Source of the DNA: Hyphomonadaceae bacterium
GTDB lineage: Bacteria > Pseudomonadota > Alphaproteobacteria > Caulobacterales > Aquidulcibacteraceae
Reading direction: 5' to 3'
Length of the DNA stretch: 64,000 nt
NCBI GenBank assembly: GCA_016791425.1
Contig: JAEUMQ010000014.1
Location: 108,020-172,019, forward strand
Shown: piece after piece, positions 55,806-64,000 of the stretch
How the letters are laid out: the number at the start of each line of letters is the position of its first letter
Numbering within the stretch: position 1 is the first letter of the stretch
Notes under the pieces: model-generated
Seen by the model: only the letters and a program-made list of their open reading frames with translations
What the model was told of the DNA's origin: nothing
Database searches by the model: none
Position numbers and translations under genes: made by a program

Positions 55806-55828
55806 TTATGACTATTTGATAGTCATAA
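55806..55828 (-). promoter_or_regulatory. Perfect palindromic operator of the Phd/VapC module
   Basis: TTATGACTAT and ATAGTCATAA are exact inverted repeats around TTG (10-bp arms). The site is entirely AT-rich in GC-rich DNA, 7 nt before the antitoxin start and 6 nt after the murG stop. The last bases resemble a -10 element, so repressor and RNA polymerase sites probably overlap. Phd family antitoxins bind short palindromes such as this. Confidence 0.82.
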
Positions 55829-55834
55829 GTCCAG

Positions 55835-56932
55835 TCAGGCGGATTTCGCCAGGCCTTCGGCGATGTCGGCGAGCGCCTGGGCGGCGTCGGGCTTGCCGGC
55901 CGCGCGCGCGGCGGCGGCGCGAACGGCCAGATCGTGCGGCGCGGCGAGGCGCTTCTGCAACAGGGCCGCTAGTCTTTCAGGATCGAAGTCCGCTTCTGTG
56001 ATGACGTCGGCGGCGCCGACCTGGACGACGCCTTCGGCATTGGCCGTCTGGTGATCGTCGGCGGCGATCGCGAGCGGCACGAGAATGGACGGGCGGCCGG
56101 CGGCCTGCAGCTCGGTGACGGACGAGGCGCCGGCGCGCGCGACGACGAGGTGCGCGGCCTTCAGGCGATCGCCCATGTCGTTGAAGAAGGCGGCGAGCTC
56201 GGCGTCGACTTTCGCTTCCGAATAGATCGCGCATGCGGACTCAATCTGTTCTTCGCGCACCTGCTGCACGATCTTCAGACGCGAGCGGATGTCTGGCGAG
56301 AGCAAGGTCACGGCGACGGGAACGACATCGCCGAAGAGGCGCGCGCCCTGGCTGCCGCCGGTGACGAGCACGTTGAGCGGCGCGCCGGGCGCGACGACCG
56401 GATAAGGCGCTTCGCGCACGGCGAGGATCGGGGGACGGACCGGATTGCCGACGACGTGCTTGCGTGCTTGGGCGCTTTCAGGAAGTCGATCCAGGCGATC
56501 GAAGCCGCACGCGATAGCGGCGGCGTCCTTGGCGAAATAGCGGTTCACGCGGCCCAAGACGGCATTCTGTTCGTGGATGAGAATGGGGCGCTTCTGCGCG
56601 CGCGCGGCCCACAGCGCCGGCAGCGAAGGATAGCCGCCGAAACCGGCGACGATTGCGGGATCGAGCGCCTTCAAGCGCTTGCCGGCGGCGGAGACGCCGC
56701 TCGCGATCTTCATCAGCGCTTGCAGGACGACGACGGGGTTCTTGGACTGGATGGTGGCGGCCGGGACGTCCTCGATGGAGTCGGCGGGGAAGTTCGCGGT
56801 GTAGCGGCGGCCGCGCGCGTCGGTCATGAGCACGACCTTCCAGCCGCGCTTGCGCATCTCCTCGGCGAAGGCGGCGGCGGGAAACATATGGCCGCCGGTG
56901 CCGCCGGCGGCGATCAACAGAGTCTTCGTCAT
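55835..56932 (-). CDS. murG: UDP-GlcNAc:lipid I N-acetylglucosaminyltransferase
   Basis: This 365-residue inner-face membrane enzyme makes lipid II. Motifs are GGTGGHMFPAAAFAEE (10-25), GFGGYPSLPALWA (about 93-105), HEQNAVLGRVNRYFA (about 118-132), VTGGSQGARLF (about 192-202) and RAGASSVTELQAAGRPSILVPLA (about 264-286, the UDP-binding site). The start ATG at 56932 overlaps the ftsW stop by 4 nt. The stop (55835) lies 6 nt before the Phd operator. Confidence 0.95.
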   Translation of the reverse strand: MTKTLLIAAGGTGGHMFPAAAFAEEMRKRGWKVVLMTDARGRRYTANFPADSIEDVPAATIQSKNPVVVLQALMKIASGVSAAGKRLKALDPAIVAGFGGYPSLPALWAARAQKRPILIHEQNAVLGRVNRYFAKDAAAIACGFDRLDRLPESAQARKHVVGNPVRPPILAVREAPYPVVAPGAPLNVLVTGGSQGARLFGDVVPVAVTLLSPDIRSRLKIVQQVREEQIESACAIYSEAKVDAELAAFFNDMGDRLKAAHLVVARAGASSVTELQAAGRPSILVPLAIAADDHQTANAEGVVQVGAADVITEADFDPERLAALLQKRLAAPHDLAVRAAAARAAGKPDAAQALADIAEGLAKSA

Positions 56933-58041
56933 TCTTGGCGGCCGTCATAGAGATGCGCGCCGGGGCGGCGGCGGGTGAGCGCAAGCGCGAGGCCGAGGGT
57001 GAGCGCCGCGCCAGTCATGGAGGAGCCGCCGTAGGAAACGAAAGGCAGCGTCATGCCTTTCGCGGGCGCGAGGCTAAGGTTCACGGCGATGTGGATGGCG
57101 GCCTGCAAGGCGACGAGCGTGAAGAGGCCGCTGGCGGCGAGCTGCGCGAAGGGATCGATGAGGCGGCTCGAGCGGGAGAGCCCGCGCCAGGCGAGAAAGC
57201 CGAAGAGCGCGATGAGACCAAGCGAAGCAAAGAGACCGAATTCCTCGGCGGCGACGGCGTAGACGAAATCGGAGTGCGCGTCGGGCAGCGTGCGCTTGAT
57301 CACGCCCTCCCCCGGTCCGCGGCCGAACACGCCGCCGCCGGAGATGGCGTCGAGCGCGCGGCCGACCTGGTAGGAGGCTTCCGAGGCGAGGAAGGCGTCG
57401 ACGCGCGCGCGCACGTGATCCTCGATGAAATAGAGCGCGACGCCGACGACCCCGGCCACGACGACGCCGCCCGCCAGGAAGGGCCAAGAGACGCCGGAGA
57501 GGAGCAGCATCGCGAGCAGCGTGGCGCCGAGCAAAGCCGTCTGCCCGACGTCGGGCTGCAAGAGGAGGAAGGTCGCGGCGATGCAGTAAAGCGTGGTGGC
57601 GATCCAACGCCCGGGAAAGCCGGGCTTCTTCATTTCTTCGGACAGCATCCAGGCCCAGACGATCACGATCGCGGGCTTCAGCAATTCGGAGGGCTGCAGC
57701 GCCAGCGGGCCGAAATCGATCCAGCGCGAGGCGCCTTTCACATCCGGGGCGAAGAAGGCGACGAAGGCGACGAGGGCGAGCGCCGCAACGAAGAGGATGG
57801 CGCCGGCTCGGCGCACGGCGAGCGGCGACAGCGCCGCGGCGCCGAGGATGAGAACGAGACCGAAGCCGGCGAACACGGCCTGGCGCGCAGCGAAGCGGAA
57901 TGCGTCATCGACATTGATGCGCGCGGCCTGGCCGGGGCTCGCGGCCATCGCGCAGACGAGCCCGATGACCATCAACAGCACGACCAGCCCGAGCAGCGTG
58001 CGATCGAGCGTGCGCGCGTAGGATCCAAGCGCGGCGTTCAT
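56929..58041 (-). CDS. ftsW: Septal peptidoglycan polymerase / lipid II-binding FtsW
   Basis: This 370-residue SEDS-family membrane protein has about ten helices. It polymerises septal glycan together with FtsI. The SEDS motifs are GASRWIDFGPLALQPSELLKPA (about 105-126), LLQPDVGQTALL (about 156-167) and FVSYGGSSM (about 329-337), with the key Asp in the PDVGQT loop present. The start ATG 58041 overlaps the murD stop by 4 nt, and its own stop overlaps the murG start. Confidence 0.95.
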   Translation of the reverse strand: MNAALGSYARTLDRTLLGLVVLLMVIGLVCAMAASPGQAARINVDDAFRFAARQAVFAGFGLVLILGAAALSPLAVRRAGAILFVAALALVAFVAFFAPDVKGASRWIDFGPLALQPSELLKPAIVIVWAWMLSEEMKKPGFPGRWIATTLYCIAATFLLLQPDVGQTALLGATLLAMLLLSGVSWPFLAGGVVVAGVVGVALYFIEDHVRARVDAFLASEASYQVGRALDAISGGGVFGRGPGEGVIKRTLPDAHSDFVYAVAAEEFGLFASLGLIALFGFLAWRGLSRSSRLIDPFAQLAASGLFTLVALQAAIHIAVNLSLAPAKGMTLPFVSYGGSSMTGAALTLGLALALTRRRPGAHLYDGRQE

Positions 58042-59462
58042 GCCCGGCGCTCGGCGTTGGCGAGCGCGATGTCCTGCACGAACAGCTTGAAGGCGTCGCC
58101 GCGCGCCTCGAAATCGCGGAACTGGTCGAAACTCGCGCAGGCGGGCGAGAAGAGCACGACCGGATGCGGCTCGCCGCTCGCGCGCGCGGCTTCGTAGGCG
58201 GCGGTGATTGCGGCGGAGAGGTCGCCGCATTTCCTCACAACGGCGTCCGGCGCGCGGCTGTTGAGCGTGCGGGCGAAATCGTTCGCGGCTTCGCCGATCA
58301 GGAATGCGCCGGCGATGCGCGGAAAGAATTTCTCGAGGCTGGCGATGCCGCCCTCCTTCGCGACGCCGCCGGCGATCCAATAGACGCGCGGGAAGACCGC
58401 GAGCGCCTGGGCGGCTGCGTCGGCGTTGGTGGCCTTTGAATCGTTGACAAAGCGCACGCCCGACACGATGCCGGCATGCTCCAGGCGATGCGGCAATCCG
58501 GGAAAGCTGCGGAACGCATGCGCGATGACGCGGCGCTCGACGCCCATGGCGCGCGCGGCGGCGTAGGCGGCGGCGGCGTTCTGCGCGTTGTGGCGGCCCT
58601 GCAGGTTGGGCGCTTCAGTGAGATCGGCGACGAACTCGGCCTGGGCGCCGAGATTATCGTAGATCTTGGCGCCGGCGGCGGTGACGCCTTTCGACAAGGC
58701 CTTCGCGGCGGAGATCGGCGCGACGATGCGCGAGCCGGACGCCATCAGCTCGGCGCAGATGCGCGAGGACGCGTCGTCATCGACGCCGACGATGGCCCAG
58801 TCGCCCGCGCCCTGATTGGCGAAGATGCGCTTCTTGGCGGCGATGTAGCCGGCCATGTCGCCGTGGCGATCAAGATGATCGGGCGTGACGTTGAGCCAAA
58901 CGGCCGCGTCGCAGCGCAAAGTCTGGGTGAGATCGAGCTGGTAGGAGGAAAGCTCGAGCACGTAGACGGCGCCGGCGTGCAGGGGCGGCAGCTCCAGGAC
59001 GGCTTCGCCGATATTGCCGCCGACGCGCGCGTCGCGGCCAGCTTCCTTCAGGATGTGGCCAATGAGGGCCGTGGTGGTGGATTTGCCGTTGGTGCCGGTG
59101 ACGCCGATGGTCTTCGGGCGCTGCGCGGGCGAGAGCGCATTGACGGCGCGGGCGTAGAGCTCGATGTCGCCGAGGATGGGCGCCCCCACGGAGCGCGCGA
59201 GCACGACGATGCGGTGCGGCTCGGGATGGGTGAGCGGAACGCCGGGGGAAAGCACGAGCGCGGCGAAGCGGCGCCAGTCGCGCTGGTTGAAATCGACGAC
59301 CGGGATGCCGACGGCGGCGGCCTCGGCGCGGGTCTTCTCGTCGTCGTCCCAGGCAGACACGCGCGCGCCGCCGGCCTTCAGCGCACGCGCGGCGGCGAGG
59401 CCGGTGCGCTTCAGGCCGAAGACCGCGACGTCGCGGCTGGCGAATTCCGTGATGGGGATCAT
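58038..59462 (-). CDS. murD: UDP-N-acetylmuramoylalanine--D-glutamate ligase
   Basis: This 474-residue enzyme adds D-Glu. Features: AVFGLKRTGLAAARAL (13-28), GVTGTNGKSTTTALIGHIL (about 119-137, ATP binding), ELSSYQLDLTQTL (about 166-178), NVTPDHLDRHGDMAGYIAAKKRIF and NDSKATNADAAAQAL (about 330). The start ATG at 59462 is near a paired palindromic repeat in the 199-nt gap to mraY, whose presence breaks the usual tight mraY-murD spacing. Its stop overlaps the ftsW start. Confidence 0.95.
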   Translation of the reverse strand: MIPITEFASRDVAVFGLKRTGLAAARALKAGGARVSAWDDDEKTRAEAAAVGIPVVDFNQRDWRRFAALVLSPGVPLTHPEPHRIVVLARSVGAPILGDIELYARAVNALSPAQRPKTIGVTGTNGKSTTTALIGHILKEAGRDARVGGNIGEAVLELPPLHAGAVYVLELSSYQLDLTQTLRCDAAVWLNVTPDHLDRHGDMAGYIAAKKRIFANQGAGDWAIVGVDDDASSRICAELMASGSRIVAPISAAKALSKGVTAAGAKIYDNLGAQAEFVADLTEAPNLQGRHNAQNAAAAYAAARAMGVERRVIAHAFRSFPGLPHRLEHAGIVSGVRFVNDSKATNADAAAQALAVFPRVYWIAGGVAKEGGIASLEKFFPRIAGAFLIGEAANDFARTLNSRAPDAVVRKCGDLSAAITAAYEAARASGEPHPVVLFSPACASFDQFRDFEARGDAFKLFVQDIALANAERRA

Positions 59463-59500
59463 TGCTCCCCGTCCATTTCCAACGAAACGGTGAAGAAAGG

Positions 59501-59648
59501 GCGCCTCCCTCGCCCCTTGAGGGGAGGGGGCAGGGGGCGGGGTGATGCTCCGTGTTCGGAGGTTATCGACCCTGCATGACGGCAAGCTGGCGGCGGCGGC
59601 GGTTCACCCCACCCCCTACCCCCTCCCCTCGACGGGGAGGGGGGCGCC
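59501..59648. repeat. Paired inverted C/G-rich palindromic element, copy 2
   Basis: The left unit (59501-59544) is a hairpin with CCCCT and AGGGG arms followed by GGGGGCAGGGGGCGGGGTG. The right unit (59605-59648) reads CACCCCACCCCCTACCCC, CTCCCCTCGACGGGGAG and GGGGCGC, the reverse of the left. The element fills most of the mraY-murD gap and would fold strongly in the transcript. Confidence 0.85.
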
Positions 59649-59661
59649 TTTGCCTGTAGCG

Positions 59662-60801
59662 TCACCGCAGTTTCAGTGTCGCCAGCCCGGCGAGCGCGAA
59701 GATCGTGGCGACGATCCAGAAGCGGATGACGATAGTCGGTTCGGCCCAGCCGAGCTTCTCGAAATGGTGGTGGAACGGGGCCATGAGGAAGACGCGCTTC
59801 TTCGTCATCTTGAACCAGCCGACCTGGATCATCACGGAAAGCGCCTCCAGCACGAAGAGGCCGCCGATGACGCCGAGCACGATCTCGTGCTTGGTCGCCA
59901 CCGCGACCGCGCCGAGCATGCCGCCGAGCGCCAGCGAGCCGGTGTCGCCCATGAACACGCGCGCGGGCGGGGCGTTGTACCAAAGGAAGCCGAGCGAGGC
60001 CCCGAGCAGCGCGCCTAGAAGCACGCACAATTCGCCGGCGCCGCGGACATGATGGATGACGAGATAGTTGGCATAGACCGCGTTGCCGGCGAAATAGCAG
60101 ATGAAGCCGAACGCGACCGCGGCGATCATCACCGGCACGATGGCGAGGCCGTCGAGGCCGTCGGTGAGGTTCACAGCATTGCCGGCGCCGACGATCACGA
60201 ACATCGCGAAGAAGATGAAGACCGGCCCGAGCTGGAGAATGACCGACTTGAAGAACGGCACCGCGACGGCCGTGTGCATGCCGCCGGAGAAGAGCGCCTC
60301 CCAGAACTGGCCGTCGGTCGAAGGGCCGGCGGTCGATACCCATTGCGCGGCCATCATGATGAGCGTGGCGGCGAGCGCGATCAGGAATTCGAGCGTAAGA
60401 CGCAGGCGCCCGGAAAGGCCGTCGTGCGATTGCTTGGTGACCTTGCGATAATCGTCGATGAAGCCGATGGCGCCGAAACCGGCGGTGACGATCAGCACCG
60501 ACCACACGTAGGGGTTCTGCAGATCGCCCCACAGCAGCGCGGCGACGCCGACGCTGATGAGGATGATGAAGCCGCCCATGGTCGGGGTCCCGGCCTTGGT
60601 GAGGAGGTGGCCTTCGGGACCGAGTTCGCGAATCGGCTGGCCGCGGCCCTGCTTCTTCCTGAGCCACGCGATCATCGGGGCGCCGATCACGAACGCGACG
60701 ACAAGCGCGGTCACGATCGCGCCGCCGGTGCGGAACGTGATGTACTTGAAGAGGTTGAAGATCTGCGCGTATTCCTCAAGGCCGCTCAATAACTTGAGCA
60801 T
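59662..60801 (-). CDS. mraY: Phospho-N-acetylmuramoyl-pentapeptide transferase
   Basis: This 379-residue membrane enzyme makes lipid I from UDP-MurNAc-pentapeptide and undecaprenyl phosphate. It has ten helices; signature stretches are [11 protein letters not shown] (71-81), [12 protein letters not shown] (about 113-124, with the catalytic aspartates), [11 protein letters not shown] (about 213-223) and [13 protein letters not shown] (about 335-347). The start ATG 60801 follows the murF stop by only 9 nt, so it is translated from the same transcript. The gap to murD downstream carries the paired repeat. Confidence 0.96.
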   Translation of the reverse strand: MLKLLSGLEEYAQIFNLFKYITFRTGGAIVTALVVAFVIGAPMIAWLRKKQGRGQPIRELGPEGHLLTKAGTPTMGGFIILISVGVAALLWGDLQNPYVWSVLIVTAGFGAIGFIDDYRKVTKQSHDGLSGRLRLTLEFLIALAATLIMMAAQWVSTAGPSTDGQFWEALFSGGMHTAVAVPFFKSVILQLGPVFIFFAMFVIVGAGNAVNLTDGLDGLAIVPVMIAAVAFGFICYFAGNAVYANYLVIHHVRGAGELCVLLGALLGASLGFLWYNAPPARVFMGDTGSLALGGMLGAVAVATKHEIVLGVIGGLFVLEALSVMIQVGWFKMTKKRVFLMAPFHHHFEKLGWAEPTIVIRFWIVATIFALAGLATLKLR

Positions 60802-60810
60802 CGCGTTCCC

Positions 60811-62193
60811 CTACCCTTTCAGCTGCGCGAGCGTCTCCACGACGCGCCCCATGCGCGATCCGTTGGAGCCTTTCACGAGCACCACGTCCCCCGCGCGCAG
60901 CGCCGCCGCTATCATTGGCGCGAGTCGCTCGGAATTCTCCGCATAGCCGCCGCGGCGGGAAGGCGGAAGCGCCTCCCACAGGGCGGCCATACGCGGGCCG
61001 GCGGCGAATACGAGGTCGATCCCGGCCTTGTCGATCGGGCCTGCGAGCCCCGCGTGGAGGGCCGCCTCTTCGGGCCCGAGCTCCAGCATGTCTCCCAGGG
61101 CGGCGATGCGGCGGCCCTCGGCCTTGCGTGCGGCAAGGGTGAGGAAGGCGGCCTCCATGGAGGCGGGATTGGCGTTGTAGGAATCATCGACCAGCATGAA
61201 GGCGCCGAACGGGGCCTCGATGCGCGCGGCGGCGCCGCGGCCGTCGATGGCGCGCAGTTCGGCGAGCGCGTGGGCGGCGGCCTGCAGATCGCCGCCGGCG
61301 AGATCGGCGGCGGCGAGCGCGGCGACGCTGTTCAAGGCCCAGTGCGCGCCGATGGCGCCGATGCGGTAGCGGATCTGGCGGCCGAGGATGTCGGCTTCGG
61401 CGATTGCGCCCTCGTCGTTCATGTCGAACTTCAAGAGGCGCGCCTCGCAGCCTTGCTCGCGGCCGAAGCGAACGACGGCGTTGGCGCATTCTTCGGCGCG
61501 CGCGATCAATATCCGCGCGGCGGGCGCCTCGTTGGGGACGAGCGCCACGCCGCCGGGCTCGAGGCCGGCATAGAGATCGCCTTTCTCTTCCGCGATGGTC
61601 TCGAGCGAGCCGAGGTGCTCGATATGCGCCGGCGCGATCCAGGTGACGAGCGCGATGTCCGGACGCACGAGCTCGGCCAGCGGAAGGATCTCGCCGCGAT
61701 GGTTCATGCCGACCTCGAAGACGGCGAAGCGGCTCTGCGCCGGCATGCGCGCGAGGGTGAGCGGTACGCCCCAATGGTTGTTGTAGCTCTTGACCGACGA
61801 GTGCGTCGGACCTGACGCCTGCAGGCAGAGCGCGACCGCGGACTTGGTGGAGGTCTTGCCGACCGAGCCGGTGATCGCGATGCGCTTGGCGGCGCTGCGG
61901 TCGCGCGCGGCGGCGGCGAGGCCGCGCAGGCCGCCCAGGACATCGGGCGCGACAAGCGCGGGACCGGTCGCGCGCGATGGATCGCTGACCAGCGCTGCGA
62001 CCGCGCCCTTGGCATAGGCGTCGGCGAGGAAGTCGTGGCCGTCGCGGACGTCCTTCAGCGCGACGAAGAGATCGCCAGGCTCCAGCGAGCGGGTGTCGAT
62101 CGAGACGCCGGACGCGATCCAGGAATCGGCGCCGATGAGCCGGCCGCCTGTCGCCTGGGCGGCGTCTTCCGCGAGCCAAAGCGCTTCAGGCAT
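60811..62193 (-). CDS. murF: UDP-MurNAc-tripeptide--D-Ala-D-Ala ligase
   Basis: This 460-residue ligase adds D-Ala-D-Ala. Motifs: DTRSLEPGDLFVALKD (33-48), the ATP motif TGSVGKTSTKSAVALCL (about 109-125), KSYNNHWGVPLTLA (about 134-147), EVGMNHRGEI (about 157-166), and VDDSYNANPASMEAAFLTL (about 335-353). The ATG at 62193 is preferred; an in-frame longer start at 62364 would translate through the palindromic repeat between murE and murF. It is followed by mraY after 9 nt. Confidence 0.95.
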   Translation of the reverse strand: MPEALWLAEDAAQATGGRLIGADSWIASGVSIDTRSLEPGDLFVALKDVRDGHDFLADAYAKGAVAALVSDPSRATGPALVAPDVLGGLRGLAAAARDRSAAKRIAITGSVGKTSTKSAVALCLQASGPTHSSVKSYNNHWGVPLTLARMPAQSRFAVFEVGMNHRGEILPLAELVRPDIALVTWIAPAHIEHLGSLETIAEEKGDLYAGLEPGGVALVPNEAPAARILIARAEECANAVVRFGREQGCEARLLKFDMNDEGAIAEADILGRQIRYRIGAIGAHWALNSVAALAAADLAGGDLQAAAHALAELRAIDGRGAAARIEAPFGAFMLVDDSYNANPASMEAAFLTLAARKAEGRRIAALGDMLELGPEEAALHAGLAGPIDKAGIDLVFAAGPRMAALWEALPPSRRGGYAENSERLAPMIAAALRAGDVVLVKGSNGSRMGRVVETLAQLKG

Positions 62194-62229
62194 GATATAC
62201 TCCGTATACGGATCGACCTGCAGGAAGAG

Positions 62230-62402
62230 GCTCTCCCCCTCCCCTCGGAGGAGAGGGGGCAGGGGGCGGGGTGAACCTCCGCGGCGCGGGGGTGAAGTGG
62301 ATGCGTGAAGCGACGTTGGCCGAACGATCACGGCAAATTCCGAAGGGATGGAGCATCGCTCCACCCCCTACCCCCTCCCCTCCAAGGGGAGGGGGAGCGC
62401 TC
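62230..62402. repeat. Paired inverted C/G-rich palindromic element, copy 3
   Basis: The left unit (62230-62273) has CTCTCCCCCTCCCC and GGAGAGGGGGCAGGGGGCGGGGTG; the right unit (about 62362-62402) reads CACCCCCTACCCCCTCCCC then AAGGGGAGGGGGAGCGC. The inner 88 nt are not conserved with the other copies. It fills the murE-murF gap, which is 222 nt. Confidence 0.85.
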
Positions 62403-62415
62403 CATTCTGCGCGCA

Positions 62416-63879
62416 TCATGCGCTCTCCAGCGCGGCGCGGGCGGCGTCCTGGTCGGAGAACGGGAGGATCTCCTTGCCGACGATCTGGCCGGTCTCGTGG
62501 CCCTTGCCGGCGATGACGAGCGCGTCGCCGGCGGCGAGCATCGCGACGCCGGCGCGGATCGCTTCGCCGCGGTCGCCGATCTCGGCCGCGGCTGGCGCAG
62601 CGGCGAGGATCATCCGGCGGACGGCAGCGGCATCCTCCGTACGCGGATTGTCGTCGGTGACAATCACGCGATCGGCGAGCCTGGCGGCGATGGCGCCCAT
62701 CTTGGCGCGCTTGTCCTTGTCGCGATCGCCGCCGCAACCGAACACGAGCACGAGCCGGCCGGGCGCGTGCGGGCGCACGGCGCGCAGAAGCGCGTCGAGG
62801 CCGTCGGGCGTGTGGGCGTAATCGACGAAGACGTGCGCGCCCGCTTTCGTTGCGCCGACATGCTCCATGCGGCCCTTGACGGGCTTCAAGGATTGCAGGG
62901 CGGCGAAGACGGTTTGCGCGTCCTCGCCGAGCGCGAGCGCAAGCGCAGCGGCGCACACTGCGTTGAGCGCCTGGAACTCGCCGATCAGCGGGAGCGCGAC
63001 CTTGGATTCGGCGCCCTTCCAGCGGAGGGTGAGCACCTGGGCGTTCGGCTGCGGCTGAATCTCGACGATCTTCAGGCCTTCGGGGCCGGCGCGCCAACCG
63101 ACCGTGACGACCGACAGCGCGGCGGCGATATGGCCGTCAAGCGCATGAAGCGCGCCTGCTTCGAAGGCCGGCGCCTCGGGGGAGTCCGCGTTGATGATCG
63201 CGTAGCCGGGCGATGTCACGTGCGCCCAGATGCGCATCTTCGCGGCGCGGTAGGCGTCCATCGAGACGTGATAGTCGAGATGGTCCTGCGTGAGGTTGGT
63301 GAAGGCGCCGGCCGCGAAGGCGAGGCCCTCAACGCGGCGCTGTTCGAGGCCGTGGCTGGAAACCTCCATCGCGGCGTGGGTGACGCCTTCATCGGCGAGA
63401 CGTTGCAATGTCGCGTGGATCTGCACCGGATCGGCGGTGGTGTGGCCCAGATCGATCGTTCCACCCTTCCAGATGGCGCCCAGCGTACCGAGGCTGGCGG
63501 CGTTCTTGCCGGCGTGCGCCCATATCTGGCGGAGGAAATCGACTGTGGAGCTTTTGCCGTTGGTGCCGGTGACGCCGACCAGCGTATGGGGACGGCGTGG
63601 ATAGAAGCGCGCGGCGGCGTGCGCGAAGGCGGCGCGCGGGTCGGACGCGACGACATGCGGAAGGCCAGGGTCGGCGGCGAGGTCGCCGGCGGAAAGGATG
63701 GCGACGGCGCCGCTCGCCTTGGCTTGCGCGATGAAGTCGCGGCCATGCGCGGCAACCCCTTGCAGCGCAGCGAAGAGATAGCCCGGCGCGAGCTTGCGGC
63801 TGTCGGCGGCAAGGCCGGCGACGTCGAGATCGCGCGCGCTTTCCGGGACGCCGGAATCGAAGAGGTCTCCCAGCTTCAC
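62416..63879 (-). CDS. murE: UDP-MurNAc-L-Ala-D-Glu--meso-diaminopimelate ligase
   Basis: This 487-residue enzyme adds the third amino acid of the stem peptide. The ATP motif GVTGTNGKSSTVDF (about 103-116) and the lysine carbamate region follow, and the DNPR motif (in VTDDNPRTED, about 409) marks the meso-diaminopimelate type. FTNLTQDHLDYHVSMDAYRAAK is also typical. The start is a GTG at 63879 with a weak ribosome binding site. Its 5' flank carries a fourth copy (half) of the palindromic repeat and the low-quality window edge. Confidence 0.94.
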   Translation of the reverse strand: MKLGDLFDSGVPESARDLDVAGLAADSRKLAPGYLFAALQGVAAHGRDFIAQAKASGAVAILSAGDLAADPGLPHVVASDPRAAFAHAAARFYPRRPHTLVGVTGTNGKSSTVDFLRQIWAHAGKNAASLGTLGAIWKGGTIDLGHTTADPVQIHATLQRLADEGVTHAAMEVSSHGLEQRRVEGLAFAAGAFTNLTQDHLDYHVSMDAYRAAKMRIWAHVTSPGYAIINADSPEAPAFEAGALHALDGHIAAALSVVTVGWRAGPEGLKIVEIQPQPNAQVLTLRWKGAESKVALPLIGEFQALNAVCAAALALALGEDAQTVFAALQSLKPVKGRMEHVGATKAGAHVFVDYAHTPDGLDALLRAVRPHAPGRLVLVFGCGGDRDKDKRAKMGAIAARLADRVIVTDDNPRTEDAAAVRRMILAAAPAAAEIGDRGEAIRAGVAMLAAGDALVIAGKGHETGQIVGKEILPFSDQDAARAALESA

Positions 63880-63913
63880 GGAGTTTGTCCGTGCACGGAC
63901 GCTTTGAAGGTAA

Positions 63914-64000
63914 GCGCTCCCCCTCCCCTTCGGGGGGGGGGGGCGGGGGGGGGGGCGGGACGCCCACGGCGAGCGGGCCGCAGGGCGGACGCCGGGGGGT
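63914..64000. other. C/G-rich repeat half and low-complexity window edge
   Basis: GCGCTCCCCCTCCCCTT matches the left unit of the paired repeat. It runs into 12 G, then C, then 11 G, and then a G/C-rich tail. The long G runs differ from the clean copies elsewhere and look like a sequencing or assembly problem at the end of the sequence. No gene is supported here; ftsI would be expected next. Confidence 0.6.

Overview
This is high-GC (about two thirds G+C) chromosomal DNA of an alphaproteobacterium. The gene set and order (murE-murF-mraY-murD-ftsW-murG-murC-murB-ddl-ftsQ-ftsA-ftsZ-lpxC-bamD-ligA, plus uvrD/prmA/aminopeptidase P, DUF4169, DUF1272, DUF29 and RHH_4 proteins) point to Caulobacterales or a Hyphomonadaceae-like relative; this is inferred from gene order and protein families, and no rRNA or tRNA is present to confirm it. 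I see no phage, insertion sequence, CRISPR array or tRNA.

Layout. 1-2.6 kb: the 5' part of a subtilisin-like lipoprotein protease, a protein with an internal duplication, and a tandem set of three 30-residue signal-peptide-like micro-ORFs closed by a strong terminator. 2.7-11.2 kb: a methyltransferase, a GFA-type protein, and the penicillin-binding protein 1C / alpha-2-macroglobulin pair. 11.3-17.9 kb: metabolism and stress genes (acyl-CoA synthetase, Dps, amino-acid permease, DUF885 lipoprotein, small regulators). 17.9-19.9 kb: two tandem TIR-domain membrane proteins whose TIR domains are nearly the same but whose C-terminal halves differ. 20-22 kb: an ArsR-SRPBCC-GST operon and a DUF1003 protein. 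22-31 kb: uvrD, prmA and aminopeptidase P, interrupted by three toxin-antitoxin modules and an MBL-fold lipoprotein; a secreted protein here matches the periplasmic domain of the first TIR protein. 31-34 kb: outer-membrane protein, pseudouridine synthase, patatin.

34.5-63.9 kb: the division and cell-wall (dcw) cluster on the minus strand. Core genes overlap tightly (ATGA or 1-nt overlaps), but the cluster is broken by accessory blocks: a PIN/RHH module, rhodanese and TPR genes between ftsZ and lpxC; a degenerate TIR protein, a MATE transporter and a FitAB-type module between ddl and murB; HAD and Uma2 genes between murB and murC; and a Phd/VapC module, a GNAT gene and a small beta-rich protein between murC and murG. 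Two of these modules have near-perfect palindromes just upstream that look like autoregulatory operators.

Several families of intergenic palindromes occur. One is a paired, inverted C/G-rich element of about 150-170 bp that lies between murE and murF, between mraY and murD, and across the 5' end of pbpC, where it appears to encode part of the protein. The best candidates for something undescribed are the triplet of 30-residue peptides and the TIR/transmembrane/periplasmic-domain proteins with their stand-alone relatives.
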